Shown one piece after another: positions 9,636 through 17,833 of a stretch of 64,000 bases of DNA. Each line of letters starts with the position of its first letter. Within the stretch, counting starts at the first letter, position 1. This DNA comes from Pseudomonas sp. GGS8 (GTDB lineage: Bacteria; Pseudomonadota; Gammaproteobacteria; Pseudomonadales; Pseudomonadaceae): NCBI RefSeq assembly GCF_024168645.1, contig NZ_JALJWF010000001.1, forward strand, positions 2,223,001-2,287,000, given 5' to 3'. The notes under the pieces are model-generated. The model saw only the letters and a program-made list of their open reading frames with translations, made no database searches and had not been told where the DNA came from. A program made the translations under genes and the position numbers.

Positions 9636-10268
9636 ATGCGCGCCATGCACATACCCTCTGATCATCCACTGCTGTTACGTATCGTCGACGACCTGGCTGA
9701 GCGCGGCTGGTCGCAGCAGAATATTTTCCTGCCCCTGGATCTGACCCGGGCGCTGGCGGCCGAGTGTCGCAAACGTGCCGCCGAGGGTGAACTCTCCCCG
9801 GCCGCCGTGGGGCGCGGGCCGTTTTCGGAGATTCGCGAGGGCATTCGCGGTGACCATATCCAGTGGCTCGAACCCGGCCAGGCCGAGGCCTGCGACAGCT
9901 ACCTGGGGTTGATGGACAGTCTGCGCGAGGCGATGAACCGTGGTTTGTTCCTGGGCCTGGAAGATTTCGAAAGCCATTTTGCCCTGTACCCACCCGGCGC
10001 TTTCTACCTCAAGCATGTCGACCGTTTCCGTGACGACGACCGGCGCATGGTCTCGGCGGTGATCTACCTCAATGACGCCTGGCTGCCCGAGCATGGCGGT
10101 CAGTTGCGCATGTACCTGGACGAAGGTGTCGAACACGATGTGGTGCCCACCGGCGGATGCCTGGTGGTGTTCCTGTCGGGCGAGGTGCCCCACGAAGTCC
10201 TGCCCGCGACCCGAGAACGCCTGTCGTTGACGGGCTGGTTCCGCCGTCGCGGCAACGAGCCGTTCTGA
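9636..10268 (+). CDS. 2-oxoglutarate/Fe(II)-dependent oxygenase
   Basis: The 210-residue protein has the iron-binding facial triad of the prolyl-4-hydroxylase-like superfamily: H-x-D in YLKHVDRF (about residue 128) and a distal His in GEVPHEV. The following Arg in ATRERLSLTGWF binds 2-oxoglutarate. The ATG at 9636 sits five bases after AGGA; a second ATG at 9645 is too far from it. It is transcribed with the DUF523 gene, which begins two bases after its stop. The substrate could be a protein side chain, but nothing in the sequence decides this. Confidence 0.85.
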   Translation: MRAMHIPSDHPLLLRIVDDLAERGWSQQNIFLPLDLTRALAAECRKRAAEGELSPAAVGRGPFSEIREGIRGDHIQWLEPGQAEACDSYLGLMDSLREAMNRGLFLGLEDFESHFALYPPGAFYLKHVDRFRDDDRRMVSAVIYLNDAWLPEHGGQLRMYLDEGVEHDVVPTGGCLVVFLSGEVPHEVLPATRERLSLTGWFRRRGNEPF

Positions 10269-10270
10269 TC

Positions 10271-10756
10271 ATGCAAAGGATTCTGGTAAGCCGCTGTTTG
10301 CTCGGTCACCGCGTCCGTTACGACGGTGGGGCCAGCGGGCCGTTCGATCTGTTGGAACAGTGGGTTGCCGAAGGCCGGGTGGTGCCGTTGTGTCCGGAAG
10401 TCGCCGGTGGGTTGCCGACCCCCAGAGCCGCAGCGGAAATTCCCGGCGGGCAGGGCGGTGAAGTGCTTGATGGCCTTGCATCGGTCATCACCACCGAGGG
10501 TGAGGACGTCAGTGCCGAGTTTCTTTCGGGGGCTTATCAGGCGCTGGAGCTGGTGCAACAGCACGGCATCCGGGTTGCCGTGCTCAAGGCCAACAGCCCG
10601 TCTTGCGGGAATCTGTTGACCTATGACGGGACGTTCAGTGGCATGAAGGTCAGCGGTGAGGGCGTGACCGCCGCGCTGCTCAAGCGCCATGGTGTGCAAG
10701 TCTTCAGTGAGCTGGAATTGGCTGAAGCGGCGCAGGCTCTGGCAGCCCTGAACTAG
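10271..10756 (+). CDS. DUF523 domain protein
   Basis: The 161-residue protein fits the full DUF523 domain. It opens with SRCLLGHRVRYDGG, continues with PLCPEVAGGLPTPR, and contains KANSPSCGN, three conserved Cys-bearing blocks that suggest metal or cluster binding. The gene follows the dioxygenase by two bases and is certainly co-transcribed. Function is unknown; related proteins occur fused to DUF1722 or near DNA-repair genes in other bacteria. A REP pair closes the transcript. Confidence 0.85.
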   Translation: MQRILVSRCLLGHRVRYDGGASGPFDLLEQWVAEGRVVPLCPEVAGGLPTPRAAAEIPGGQGGEVLDGLASVITTEGEDVSAEFLSGAYQALELVQQHGIRVAVLKANSPSCGNLLTYDGTFSGMKVSGEGVTAALLKRHGVQVFSELELAEAAQALAALN

Positions 10757-10773
10757 CGCTCCCTGCACAAATC

Positions 10774-10867
10774 CCTGTGGGAGCGGGCTTGCCCGCGATG
10801 GCGGTTTAACATTCAACATCGATGCTGGATGTTATGGCCTCATCGCGGGCAAGCCCGCTCCCACAGG
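10774..10867. repeat. Inverted pair of REP sequences
   Basis: A forward CCTGTGGGAGCGGGCTTG element and its inverted copy flank a short spacer that itself has a small dyad (CATCGATG). It lies between the convergent DUF523 and solute-binding-protein genes and may act as a bidirectional 3' barrier. Confidence 0.85.
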
Positions 10868-10886
10868 GTTACTCGTCAGCTTCAAA

Positions 10887-11474
10887 TCAGGGTTTCGGCG
10901 CCACGCTTGCATCCGCCCCAAACCATTTCTGCTCCAACCCCTCCAGCCGGCCATCGGCCTTGATCCGCTGCAATGCGTTCTCGAGGCTGGCATGAAACGC
11001 AGGGTTGCCCTTCTGAAACGGAATGGCCAGGTTCACAGCCGGGGCTGCCTTCGGCTTTTCCTCCGTCAGCGACTGCACCAACAGGATTGAGCGCTGTTGC
11101 TCTTCTTTCTGCGCGATCAATTGCGCATCGGTGTGAATGTAAGGTTCGCTGAAATCGAAACGATCCTTCAGCTCCGGGGTCAGTGCTATGTGATTGATGG
11201 CAACGTCGTATTTTCCGCTTTCGACGCCGGTCAACAGATCGCCGGAATCAGTGACGACGAAGTCGGCCCGTACATCCAGCTCATTGGCCAGCAATTGACC
11301 CAGCTCAACCTCGAACCCGGTCAATTTGCCGTCGTCCTTGAAATTGAAGGGCGGTGTATTAGCCTCAAGGGCAATGCGCAATTCGCCGCGGTCGTTTACA
11401 TCGTCCATCAGTTCGGCATGAGCCAAAGGACTCAAAAGGGGTAGCAGGCAGATCAGGCCAGGCAAAAAGCGCAT
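10887..11474 (-). CDS. Periplasmic amino-acid-type solute-binding protein, shortened
   Basis: The 195-residue protein begins with a signal peptide (cleavage after AHA). It carries the family-3 solute-binding opening RGELRIALEANTPPFNF...LTGFEVELGQLLA and the lobe hinge KYDVAINHIALTPELKDRFDFSEPY. After that it jumps almost directly to the C-terminal NPAFHASLENALQRIKADGRL..KWFG block. Complete family members are about 230-260 residues, so most of the second lobe is missing. The reading frame is intact and the start has AAGGAG, so it looks like a stable shortened variant and not fresh decay. No permease lies nearby. Confidence 0.8.
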   Translation of the reverse strand: MRFLPGLICLLPLLSPLAHAELMDDVNDRGELRIALEANTPPFNFKDDGKLTGFEVELGQLLANELDVRADFVVTDSGDLLTGVESGKYDVAINHIALTPELKDRFDFSEPYIHTDAQLIAQKEEQQRSILLVQSLTEEKPKAAPAVNLAIPFQKGNPAFHASLENALQRIKADGRLEGLEQKWFGADASVAPKP

Positions 11475-11610
11475 GGTCACTCCTTGGAATTCATTTTATC
11501 GCGACGCGCTGTTCGGGCTCGCTTTGCTATGGTTATGAGTGCCTTCGACAACGAATGGCCGTTAAGTTGTTCACGGCCGAGCGAATTTTACGGAAAAACT
11601 GGAGAAGAGA

Positions 11611-12036
11611 ATGAAAAGCTTTATGTCACGTGCAGCATTGGCTGGTGTGCTGATGGGTGTTTCGGTGCTGGCCAGTGCCGCCACCCCGGCTCCGAAGGGG
11701 GCAGAAGTGTTCATCGTATCTCCTGCAGACGGAGCGACGGTTGCGCAAACCTTTACCGTGAATTTCGGCGTCAAGGAAGTCGCGCTGGCACCAGCGGGCG
11801 ATGTCACCAAAAATACTGGCCATCACCATTTGCTGATTGATGTCGACAAACTACCAGCCGCCGGTGCTCCGATTCCAAACGATGCCAATCACATGCACTT
11901 CGGCAAAGCGCAGACTCATGCTGAAATCAAACTGGCACCGGGCAAGCACACCTTGCAGCTCGAACTGGGCGACAGCGGTCACATGCCGTTCGATCCACCG
12001 ATCGTTTCGAAGAAAATCACCGTGAATGTGAAGTAA
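11611..12036 (+). CDS. Periplasmic DUF4399-type protein
   Basis: The 141-residue protein has a signal peptide ending SAA and a single beta-rich domain. The segment GHHHLLIDV, later NDANHMHFGKAQTHAE and SGHMPFDPP are rich in His and Met and could coordinate a metal; this is inference. The start follows GGAGAAGAG. A strong terminator lies 30 bases after the stop. DUF4399 is recalled from family knowledge; no function is established. Confidence 0.8.
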   Translation: MKSFMSRAALAGVLMGVSVLASAATPAPKGAEVFIVSPADGATVAQTFTVNFGVKEVALAPAGDVTKNTGHHHLLIDVDKLPAAGAPIPNDANHMHFGKAQTHAEIKLAPGKHTLQLELGDSGHMPFDPPIVSKKITVNVK

Positions 12037-12065
12037 CTTTTCCGCTGCCATGAAAAAGCAGCCGT

Positions 12066-12097
12066 AAAAAAGGGAGCTCCGAGGAGCTCCCTTTTTT
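12066..12097. terminator. Bidirectional rho-independent terminator
   Basis: AAAAAGGGAGCTCC, a two-base loop, then GGAGCTCCCTTTTTT form a strong stem with A and T tracts on both sides. It serves the DUF4399 gene on the plus strand and serA on the minus strand. Confidence 0.93.
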
Positions 12098-12113
12098 GTC
12101 GCTCAAGTAGCGA

Positions 12114-13343
12114 TCAGAACAGCACGCGGCAACGAATGGTGCCGTTGATGTGCTGCAGCTTCTCTTGCGCCAGGTCCGAGTATTCGGCATCGACGTCGAT
12201 CACGACGTAGCCGACTTTCTCGTTGGTTTGCAGGAACTGACCGGAAATGTTGATGCCGTTTTCGGCGAAGACCTTGTTGATCTCGCTCATCACACCCGGA
12301 ATGTTCTCGTGGATGTGCAGCAGGCGGTGCTTGCCAGGGTGAGCCGGCAAGGCCACTTCCGGGAAGTTCACGGACGATACCGACGTACCGTTGTCGCTGT
12401 ACTTGACCAGTTTTTCCGCCACTTCCAGACCGATGTTGGCCTGTGCTTCAGCGGTGGAACCACCGATGTGCGGGGTCAGGATCACGTTATCCAGGCCACG
12501 CAGCGGGCTTTCGAACTCTTCTTCGTTGGAGCGCGGCTCCACCGGGAATACGTCGATGGCCGCGCCGATCAGGTGCTTGTCCTTGATCGCGTCCGCCAGG
12601 GCGTCCAGTTCGACCACGGTGCCGCGCGCGGCATTGATCAGGATCCCGCCTTTCTTGATGGCGCGGATTTCTTTCTCGCCGATCATCCACTGGGTGGCAG
12701 CGGTTTCCGGAACGTGCAGCGTGACGATGTCGGACATGCCCAGCAGTTCGTGCAGGTTGCCGACCTGGGTGGCGTTGCCCAGTGGCAGCTTGGTCACGGT
12801 GTCGTAGAAGTACACCTGCATCCCAAGGCCTTCAGCCAGGACCGACAGTTGAGTACCGATCGAGCCGTAACCAACGATACCCAGCTTCTTGCCGCGGATT
12901 TCGAAGGAGTTGGCTGCGCTTTTGATCCAGCCGCCACGGTGGCAGGAAGCGTTCTTCTCGGGGATGCCGCGCAGCAACAGGATCGCCTCGGCCAGAACCA
13001 GCTCGGCAACGGAGCGAGTGTTGGAGTACGGCGCGTTGAATACCGCGATACCGCGTTCGCGAGCCGCGTTGAGGTCGACCTGGTTGGTGCCGATGCAGAA
13101 ACAGCCGACAGCCACCAGCTTTTTCGCATGATCGAAGATTTCTTCGGTCAGTTGAGTGCGGGAGCGAATGCCGATGAAGTGAGCATCAGCGATCTTTTCC
13201 TTCAGCTGGGCTTCCGGCAGAGAACCTGTGAGGTACTCGATGCTGGTGTAGCCCGCCGCCTTGAGGACGTCGACAGCCGATTGGTGGACGCCTTCGAGAA
13301 GAAGGAACTTGATCTTGCTCTTATCGAGAGAAGTCTTGCTCAT
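12114..13343 (-). CDS. serA: D-3-phosphoglycerate dehydrogenase
   Basis: SerA catalyses the first step of L-serine synthesis, oxidising 3-phosphoglycerate with NAD. The 409-residue length matches the E. coli-type enzyme with one C-terminal ACT domain for serine feedback. Motifs seen are GCFCIGTNQVDL, the NAD Rossmann segment LGIVGYGSIGTQLSVLAEGLGM, the Arg/Glu/His catalytic segments NAARGTVVELDAL and LTPHIGGSTAEAQ, and the ACT segment beginning about residue 335. I used ATG 13343; in-frame upstream codons run into the divergent promoter. The neighbour across that promoter is a D-2-hydroxyglutarate dehydrogenase, which removes SerA's by-product. Confidence 0.95.
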   Translation of the reverse strand: MSKTSLDKSKIKFLLLEGVHQSAVDVLKAAGYTSIEYLTGSLPEAQLKEKIADAHFIGIRSRTQLTEEIFDHAKKLVAVGCFCIGTNQVDLNAARERGIAVFNAPYSNTRSVAELVLAEAILLLRGIPEKNASCHRGGWIKSAANSFEIRGKKLGIVGYGSIGTQLSVLAEGLGMQVYFYDTVTKLPLGNATQVGNLHELLGMSDIVTLHVPETAATQWMIGEKEIRAIKKGGILINAARGTVVELDALADAIKDKHLIGAAIDVFPVEPRSNEEEFESPLRGLDNVILTPHIGGSTAEAQANIGLEVAEKLVKYSDNGTSVSSVNFPEVALPAHPGKHRLLHIHENIPGVMSEINKVFAENGINISGQFLQTNEKVGYVVIDVDAEYSDLAQEKLQHINGTIRCRVLF

Positions 13344-13437
13344 CTGCGTAAACCTGTGTCCCGGAGAAAAAATGGCAGGGAAGGGAGCAGCCAGAGCTGA
13401 CCCGGACGGCAAGAAAGCCGTCGCCGCAGAACAGCCT

Positions 13438-13473
13438 TTGGGCACTATCCTGCGGGGTCGGTATGCTAGCATA
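13438..13473. promoter_or_regulatory. Candidate overlapping divergent promoters for serA and the D2HG dehydrogenase
   Basis: The perfect dyad TATGCTAGCATA at 13462-13473 provides a TATGCT -10-like hexamer on each strand. On the plus strand a weak TTGGGC lies 18 bases upstream as a possible -35. The back-to-back geometry would tie expression of the two genes together. The -35 on the minus strand is poor, so this is tentative. Confidence 0.35.
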
Positions 13474-13549
13474 TGCACCCCGCTAAACACTCATTCCTGC
13501 GACGTGAAGCGTTCTCAGGATGACCATGAAATGTTCGAGAGTTCTGTCG

Positions 13550-14944
13550 ATGACCAATCCTGCCCTGATTGATGAGCTGAAGACCCTGGTTGAGCCTGGC
13601 AAGGTGCTGACCGACGCCGACTCCCTGAATGCTTACGGTAAGGATTGGACCAAGCATTTCGCCCCGGCCCCAACGGCCATTGTATTTCCCAAGACCATTG
13701 AGCAGGTTCAGGCCATTGTCCGTTGGGCCAATGAGCACAAAGTTGCGCTGGTGCCATCCGGCGGTCGTACCGGGCTTTCCGCGGCTGCGGTGGCGGCCAA
13801 TGGTGAAGTGGTCGTGTCCTTCGACTACATGAACCAGATACTCGATGTGAACCTGACCGATCGCACGGCCGTTTGTCAGCCGGGCGTGGTCACTGAGCAG
13901 TTGCAGAACAAGGCCGAAGAGCACGGTCTGTACTACCCGGTGGATTTTGCTTCGGCAGGTTCCAGCCAGATTGGCGGCAATATCGGTACCAATGCCGGCG
14001 GGATCAAGGTGATTCGCTACGGCATGACCCGCAATTGGGTGGCCGGCATGAAAGTCGTCACCGGCAAGGGTGATCTACTGGAACTGAACAAAGACCTGAT
14101 CAAGAACGCCACCGGCTACGACCTGCGTCAGCTGTTCATCGGCGCCGAAGGCACGCTGGGCTTTGTAGTCGAAGCCACCATGCGTCTGGACCGTGCGCCG
14201 AAAAACCTCACCGCGATGGTCCTCGGCACCGCCGATTTCGATTCGATCATGCCGGTATTACACGCGTTCCAGAGCAAACTTGACCTGACTGCGTTCGAAT
14301 TCTTCTCCGATAAAGCCCTGGCCAAGGTCATGGCGCGCGGCGATGTGCCAGCGCCGTTCGAATCCGACTGCCCGTTCTATGCGCTGCTGGAATTCGAAGC
14401 GACCACCGAAGAGGTGGCCAATCACGCCCTGGAAACCTTCGAGCACTGCGTCGAGCAGGGCTGGGTGCTGGACGGCGTGATGAGCCAGAGCGAAACCCAG
14501 TTGCAGAACCTCTGGAAGCTGCGCGAGTACATCTCCGAAACCATTTCCCACTGGACGCCGTATAAAAACGATATTTCGGTCACTGTGTCGAAAGTCCCAG
14601 GGTTCCTGAAGGAAATCGACGCGATCGTCGGTGAACACTACCCGGACTTCGAAATCGTCTGGTTCGGCCATATCGGCGACGGCAACCTGCACTTGAACAT
14701 CCTCAAGCCGGATAATCTGAGCAAGGACGAGTTCTTCGCCAAGTGCGCCACCGTCAACAAATGGGTCTTCGAAACCGTCGAGAAGTACAACGGTTCGATT
14801 TCCGCCGAACACGGAGTGGGCATGACCAAGCGTGATTACTTGACCTACAGTCGCTCGCCGGTTGAGATCGAGTACATGAAAGCCGTCAAGGCGGTGTTCG
14901 ATCCGAACGGCATCATGAACCCGGGTAAGATTTTCGCTGTTTGA
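13550..14944 (+). CDS. FAD-linked D-2-hydroxyglutarate dehydrogenase
   Basis: The 464-residue flavoprotein has a VAO-type FAD-binding domain (VPSGGRTGLSAAAV, GSSQIGGNIGTNAGG) and an FAD-oxidase C-terminal domain with the signature GHIGDGNLHLNI and ISAEHGVGMTKR. Divergence from serA matches the arrangement studied in Pseudomonas, where SerA reduces 2-oxoglutarate to D-2-hydroxyglutarate and this enzyme reoxidises it, passing electrons to electron-transfer flavoprotein. The start at 13550 gives the same length as the P. aeruginosa homologue PA0317; an ATG at 13520 would add ten residues. A glycolate oxidase subunit is the alternative reading but is less consistent with context. Confidence 0.88.
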   Translation: MTNPALIDELKTLVEPGKVLTDADSLNAYGKDWTKHFAPAPTAIVFPKTIEQVQAIVRWANEHKVALVPSGGRTGLSAAAVAANGEVVVSFDYMNQILDVNLTDRTAVCQPGVVTEQLQNKAEEHGLYYPVDFASAGSSQIGGNIGTNAGGIKVIRYGMTRNWVAGMKVVTGKGDLLELNKDLIKNATGYDLRQLFIGAEGTLGFVVEATMRLDRAPKNLTAMVLGTADFDSIMPVLHAFQSKLDLTAFEFFSDKALAKVMARGDVPAPFESDCPFYALLEFEATTEEVANHALETFEHCVEQGWVLDGVMSQSETQLQNLWKLREYISETISHWTPYKNDISVTVSKVPGFLKEIDAIVGEHYPDFEIVWFGHIGDGNLHLNILKPDNLSKDEFFAKCATVNKWVFETVEKYNGSISAEHGVGMTKRDYLTYSRSPVEIEYMKAVKAVFDPNGIMNPGKIFAV

Positions 14945-14981
14945 CTTTTGAATTTAAGCGCTACGAAGCAGGAGTCGGTCA

Positions 14982-15647
14982 ATGAGCTATCAGCACCAGT
15001 ATGTCGACGGTACGCGTATTCACTTCCCGCTGGGGAAAGTGGTGTGCATCGGCCGCAACTACGCCGAACACGCCAAGGAGCTGGACAACCCGGTGCCCAC
15101 CGAGCCACTGCTGTTCATCAAGCCCGGCAGCTGTGTCGTGCCGCTGGAAGGCAGCTTCAGTATTCCGACCGAGCGCGGTTCGGTGCATTACGAAGCGGAA
15201 ATCGCGGTGCTGATCGGCAAGCCATTGTCGACCAAACCGAGTCGCGAAGAAGTGCTGGATGCTATCTCCGGCTTCGCCCCGGCCCTGGACCTGACCCTGC
15301 GCGACAAGCAGGCCGAGCTGAAAGCCAAGGGCCTGCCGTGGGAAATCGCCAAGTCCTTCGACGGTGCGGCGGTGATTGCGCCATTCGTGGCTGGTAGTAC
15401 GTTTGCCGATCTGACCGACATCGGCATCCGCCTGACCATCAATGGCGAAGTCCGCCAGGATGGCAACAGCAAGGACATGCTCAATCCGATCGTGCCGATG
15501 ATCCAATACATGGCCGGCTGCTTCTCGCTGCAGGCCGGTGATGTGATCCTCACTGGCACGCCGGTGGGCGTTGGCCCGCTGAATGTCGGTGACGAACTGG
15601 TGCTCGAATTGCCGGGTGTCAGCCGCTTTACCAGTAGCGTTCTCTAA
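14982..15647 (+). CDS. Fumarylacetoacetate hydrolase family protein
   Basis: The 221-residue protein is a single-domain FAH-family hydrolase. It shows GKVVCIGRNYAEHAKELDN at the start, the metal-binding VHYEAEIAVLIG block and the late ILTGTPVGVGPL signature. Family members hydrolyse acylpyruvates or decarboxylate oxaloacetate. The gene follows the D-2-hydroxyglutarate dehydrogenase by 37 bases with a GCAGGAG ribosome-binding site, so the two are likely co-transcribed. A role in clearing oxaloacetate or related side products is inferred only. Confidence 0.88.
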   Translation: MSYQHQYVDGTRIHFPLGKVVCIGRNYAEHAKELDNPVPTEPLLFIKPGSCVVPLEGSFSIPTERGSVHYEAEIAVLIGKPLSTKPSREEVLDAISGFAPALDLTLRDKQAELKAKGLPWEIAKSFDGAAVIAPFVAGSTFADLTDIGIRLTINGEVRQDGNSKDMLNPIVPMIQYMAGCFSLQAGDVILTGTPVGVGPLNVGDELVLELPGVSRFTSSVL

Positions 15648-15652
15648 AAAGC

Positions 15653-15687
15653 AAAAGATCGCAGCCTGCCGCAGGCTGCGATCTTTT
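15653..15687. terminator. Perfect palindrome acting as terminator
   Basis: AAAAGATCGCAGCCTG and CAGGCTGCGATCTTTT flank a CCG loop. The 16-bp stem ending in T-rich sequence just after the FAH gene looks like a terminator. The GATCGCAGCCTG core is also a dispersed Pseudomonas repeat; an isolated half (AAAAGATCGCAGCCTGGG) lies near 49100. Confidence 0.75.
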
Positions 15688-15828
15688 GATCTTGGCTGCC
15701 CACACAGGGCAATCCGGCCATTTCCCGTTTTTTTCACATTTTGTCTGGATAATTCCGGGGCTTATGGCGTCTGAGCCTGTCCCAATGTGCTATTACCCAT
15801 AGCCTGAATTTCTGGAACGCATCCCTGA

Positions 15829-16764
15829 ATGGCCATCGAATCGCTGCCCAAGCTAAAAACTGCCCGCCGCTCGCGTTTTGTTATGCGTTGGTATTCCTGG
15901 CTTTTATTAGTGGCGGTCGCTGCTTATGGCCTTGCGTTTGCGATGCATTGGGATGATCGCGGTGTGCTCTGGGTGAAGGAGCGCTTCGAAAGCCCTGCCG
16001 AACGAAAAGCGAGTATCTGGCTGCCGGATTACCGGGCAGTGATCGATGCCAAACTGCTGCCGGGCATGGAGAAGGACGAAGCGTCGGATGTGTCTTACGA
16101 CCCGCAGACCAAAACCCTGTTTGCAGTGATGGGCAAGAACCCGTTCTTGGTCGAGCTGACATTGCAGGGCGACGTGTTGCGCAAAATGCCGCTGGTGGGT
16201 TGGAGCAACCCGGAAGGGGTGACGGTGATGGGCAACGGCCTGCTGGCGATTACCGATGAGCGCGAACACCTGCTCTCTATCGTCAAGGTCGACGCCGATA
16301 CTCGCGAGCTGAACATCGCCAACTTCCCGAAATACGACCTCGGTCCGTCGAAAAACCAGAATAAAGGTTTCGAAGCCGTCGTCTGGGATGCCGGCCACCA
16401 GCAGCTGCTTCTGGGTGAAGAGCGTCCACCGGCGCTGTTCAGCTGGAAAAGCGATGGCAGTCAGATCCTCAAGGGCGACAAGCAAAAACTGCCCAGCGAT
16501 GCACTGGATATCCGCAACCTGTCAGCCCTGGCCATCGATCCGCGCACCGGCCACACCCTGGTGCTGTCTGCCGACTCTCACTTGTTGCTGGAACTGGACG
16601 AGAAGGGGGAGCAAGTCAGTTTCATGACCTTGCTCGGTGGTTTCAACGGCCTGAAGAAAACCATTCCCCGCGCCGAAGGCGTCACCATGGACGAAGCAGG
16701 CACGCTGTACATGGTGAGCGAGCCGAACCTGTTCTACGTCTTCAAAAGAACGGCACAAAACTAA
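15829..16764 (+). CDS. SdiA-regulated family protein with N-terminal membrane anchor
   Basis: The 311-residue protein has a basic N-terminus and one hydrophobic segment at about residues 22-40, then an extracytoplasmic domain. The domain contains beta-propeller-like repeats (DVSYDPQTKTLFAVMGK, NPEGVTVMGNGLLAITDER, GFEAVVWDAG, NLSALAIDPRTGHTLVLSADS, PRAEGVTMDEAGTLYMVSE), the pattern of the SdiA-regulated family. The calcium- or ligand-binding role is unproven. It stands alone between terminator 15653-15687 and a REP. Confidence 0.82.
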   Translation: MAIESLPKLKTARRSRFVMRWYSWLLLVAVAAYGLAFAMHWDDRGVLWVKERFESPAERKASIWLPDYRAVIDAKLLPGMEKDEASDVSYDPQTKTLFAVMGKNPFLVELTLQGDVLRKMPLVGWSNPEGVTVMGNGLLAITDEREHLLSIVKVDADTRELNIANFPKYDLGPSKNQNKGFEAVVWDAGHQQLLLGEERPPALFSWKSDGSQILKGDKQKLPSDALDIRNLSALAIDPRTGHTLVLSADSHLLLELDEKGEQVSFMTLLGGFNGLKKTIPRAEGVTMDEAGTLYMVSEPNLFYVFKRTAQN

Positions 16765-16779
16765 CCAGCACCCCAAAAC

Positions 16780-16812
16780 ACTGTGGGAGTGGGCTTGCCC
16801 GCTCCCACAGGT
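16780..16812. repeat. Single REP hairpin
   Basis: ACTGTGGGAGTGGGCTTG followed by CCCGCTCCCACAGGT makes one compact stem between the convergent SdiA-regulated gene and rpiA. It can serve as the shared 3' end. Confidence 0.8.
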
Positions 16813-16847
16813 ATTTCATTCGCCCACAGATGTGTGGGCGAAGTCGC

Positions 16848-17522
16848 TTACTGGGCGCGCAGGGTTTTCACGCCTTCGCTCGTGCCCAGCAGCAGCAAGT
16901 CCGCCGGGCGGGCCGCGAACAGACCATTGGTGACCACGCCGACGATGGCGTTGATCTGTGCTTCCAGCTCCACCGGGTTAGTGATCTGCATGTTGTGCAC
17001 GTCGAGGATGATGTTGCCGTTATCGGTCAGCACGCCTTCACGGTAAACCGGGTCGCCGCCGAGCTTCACCAGTTCGCGGGCCACGTGGCTGCGAGCCATC
17101 GGGATCACTTCCACTGGCAAAGGGAATGCACCGAGCACCGGCACCAGTTTGCTGGTGTCGGCGATGCAGATGAAGGTCTTGGCCACAGCTGCGACGATTT
17201 TCTCGCGGGTCAGGGCTGCACCGCCGCCCTTGATCAGGTGCAGGTGCTCGTCGCTTTCATCGGCGCCGTCGACGTAGAACTCCAGATCGCTGACGGTATT
17301 GAGCTCATACACCGGAATACCGTGGCCCTTGAGGCGCGCAGCGGTGGCTTCGGAACTGGCCACTGCGCCGTCGAACGCGCCTTTGTGCTTGGCCAGGGCG
17401 TCGATGAAGCAGTTGGCGGTGGAGCCGGTGCCGACCCCGACGATGCTCTTGTCGTCGAGTTTCGGGAGGATGAAGTCGACGGCGGCTTGAGCCACTGCCT
17501 GTTTGAGTTGATCCTGGGTCAT
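16848..17522 (-). CDS. rpiA: Ribose-5-phosphate isomerase A
   Basis: RpiA interconverts ribose-5-phosphate and ribulose-5-phosphate in the pentose phosphate pathway. The 224-residue length is standard. Motifs seen are [16 protein letters not shown] (phosphate-binding loop), [26 protein letters not shown] (catalytic Asp and Lys region) and [10 protein letters not shown] chose ATG 17522; the longer upstream frame runs through a dispersed repeat. Divergent from ilvA across that repeat. Confidence 0.95.
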   Translation of the reverse strand: MTQDQLKQAVAQAAVDFILPKLDDKSIVGVGTGSTANCFIDALAKHKGAFDGAVASSEATAARLKGHGIPVYELNTVSDLEFYVDGADESDEHLHLIKGGGAALTREKIVAAVAKTFICIADTSKLVPVLGAFPLPVEVIPMARSHVARELVKLGGDPVYREGVLTDNGNIILDVHNMQITNPVELEAQINAIVGVVTNGLFAARPADLLLLGTSEGVKTLRAQ

Positions 17523-17600
17523 GCGGGCTCCGAGGTGCCGAAGAGGGGGACGAAAGGCCGGCATTATAAGCCTCGCGATAGTGCAGGGGGAAACACTCCT

Positions 17601-17722
17601 GTGGCGAGGGGGCTTGCCCCCGTTGGAGTGCGCAGCGCTCCCCTGGCATTCTTTCAGACATAGCGTATAAACAGATTTTACGACTGCTTCGCCGCCGAAC
17701 GGGGGCAAGCCCCCTCGCCACA
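17601..17722. repeat. Long intergenic inverted repeat (TGTGGCGAGGGGGCTTGCC type)
   Basis: The arms TGTGGCGAGGGGGCTTGCC and GGCAAGCCCCCTCGCCACA enclose about 80 bases containing GGAGTGCGCAGCGCTCC and a CGACTGCTTCGCCGCCGAA segment. A related, more degenerate element lies at 55213-55362. This is a second dispersed family in the window, about 120 bases long, sitting in the rpiA-ilvA divergent gap. Confidence 0.82.
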
Positions 17723-17833
17723 ATGGATCCGCGGTGTCTGCGAAGGCTAAAACCTCTTGATTCGTATGGTCGTCCGCCCAAAAGCCGGGTTAGACTCCTT
17801 GACCCTGCCCAACCCGCTCAGTGATGCTTTCCG

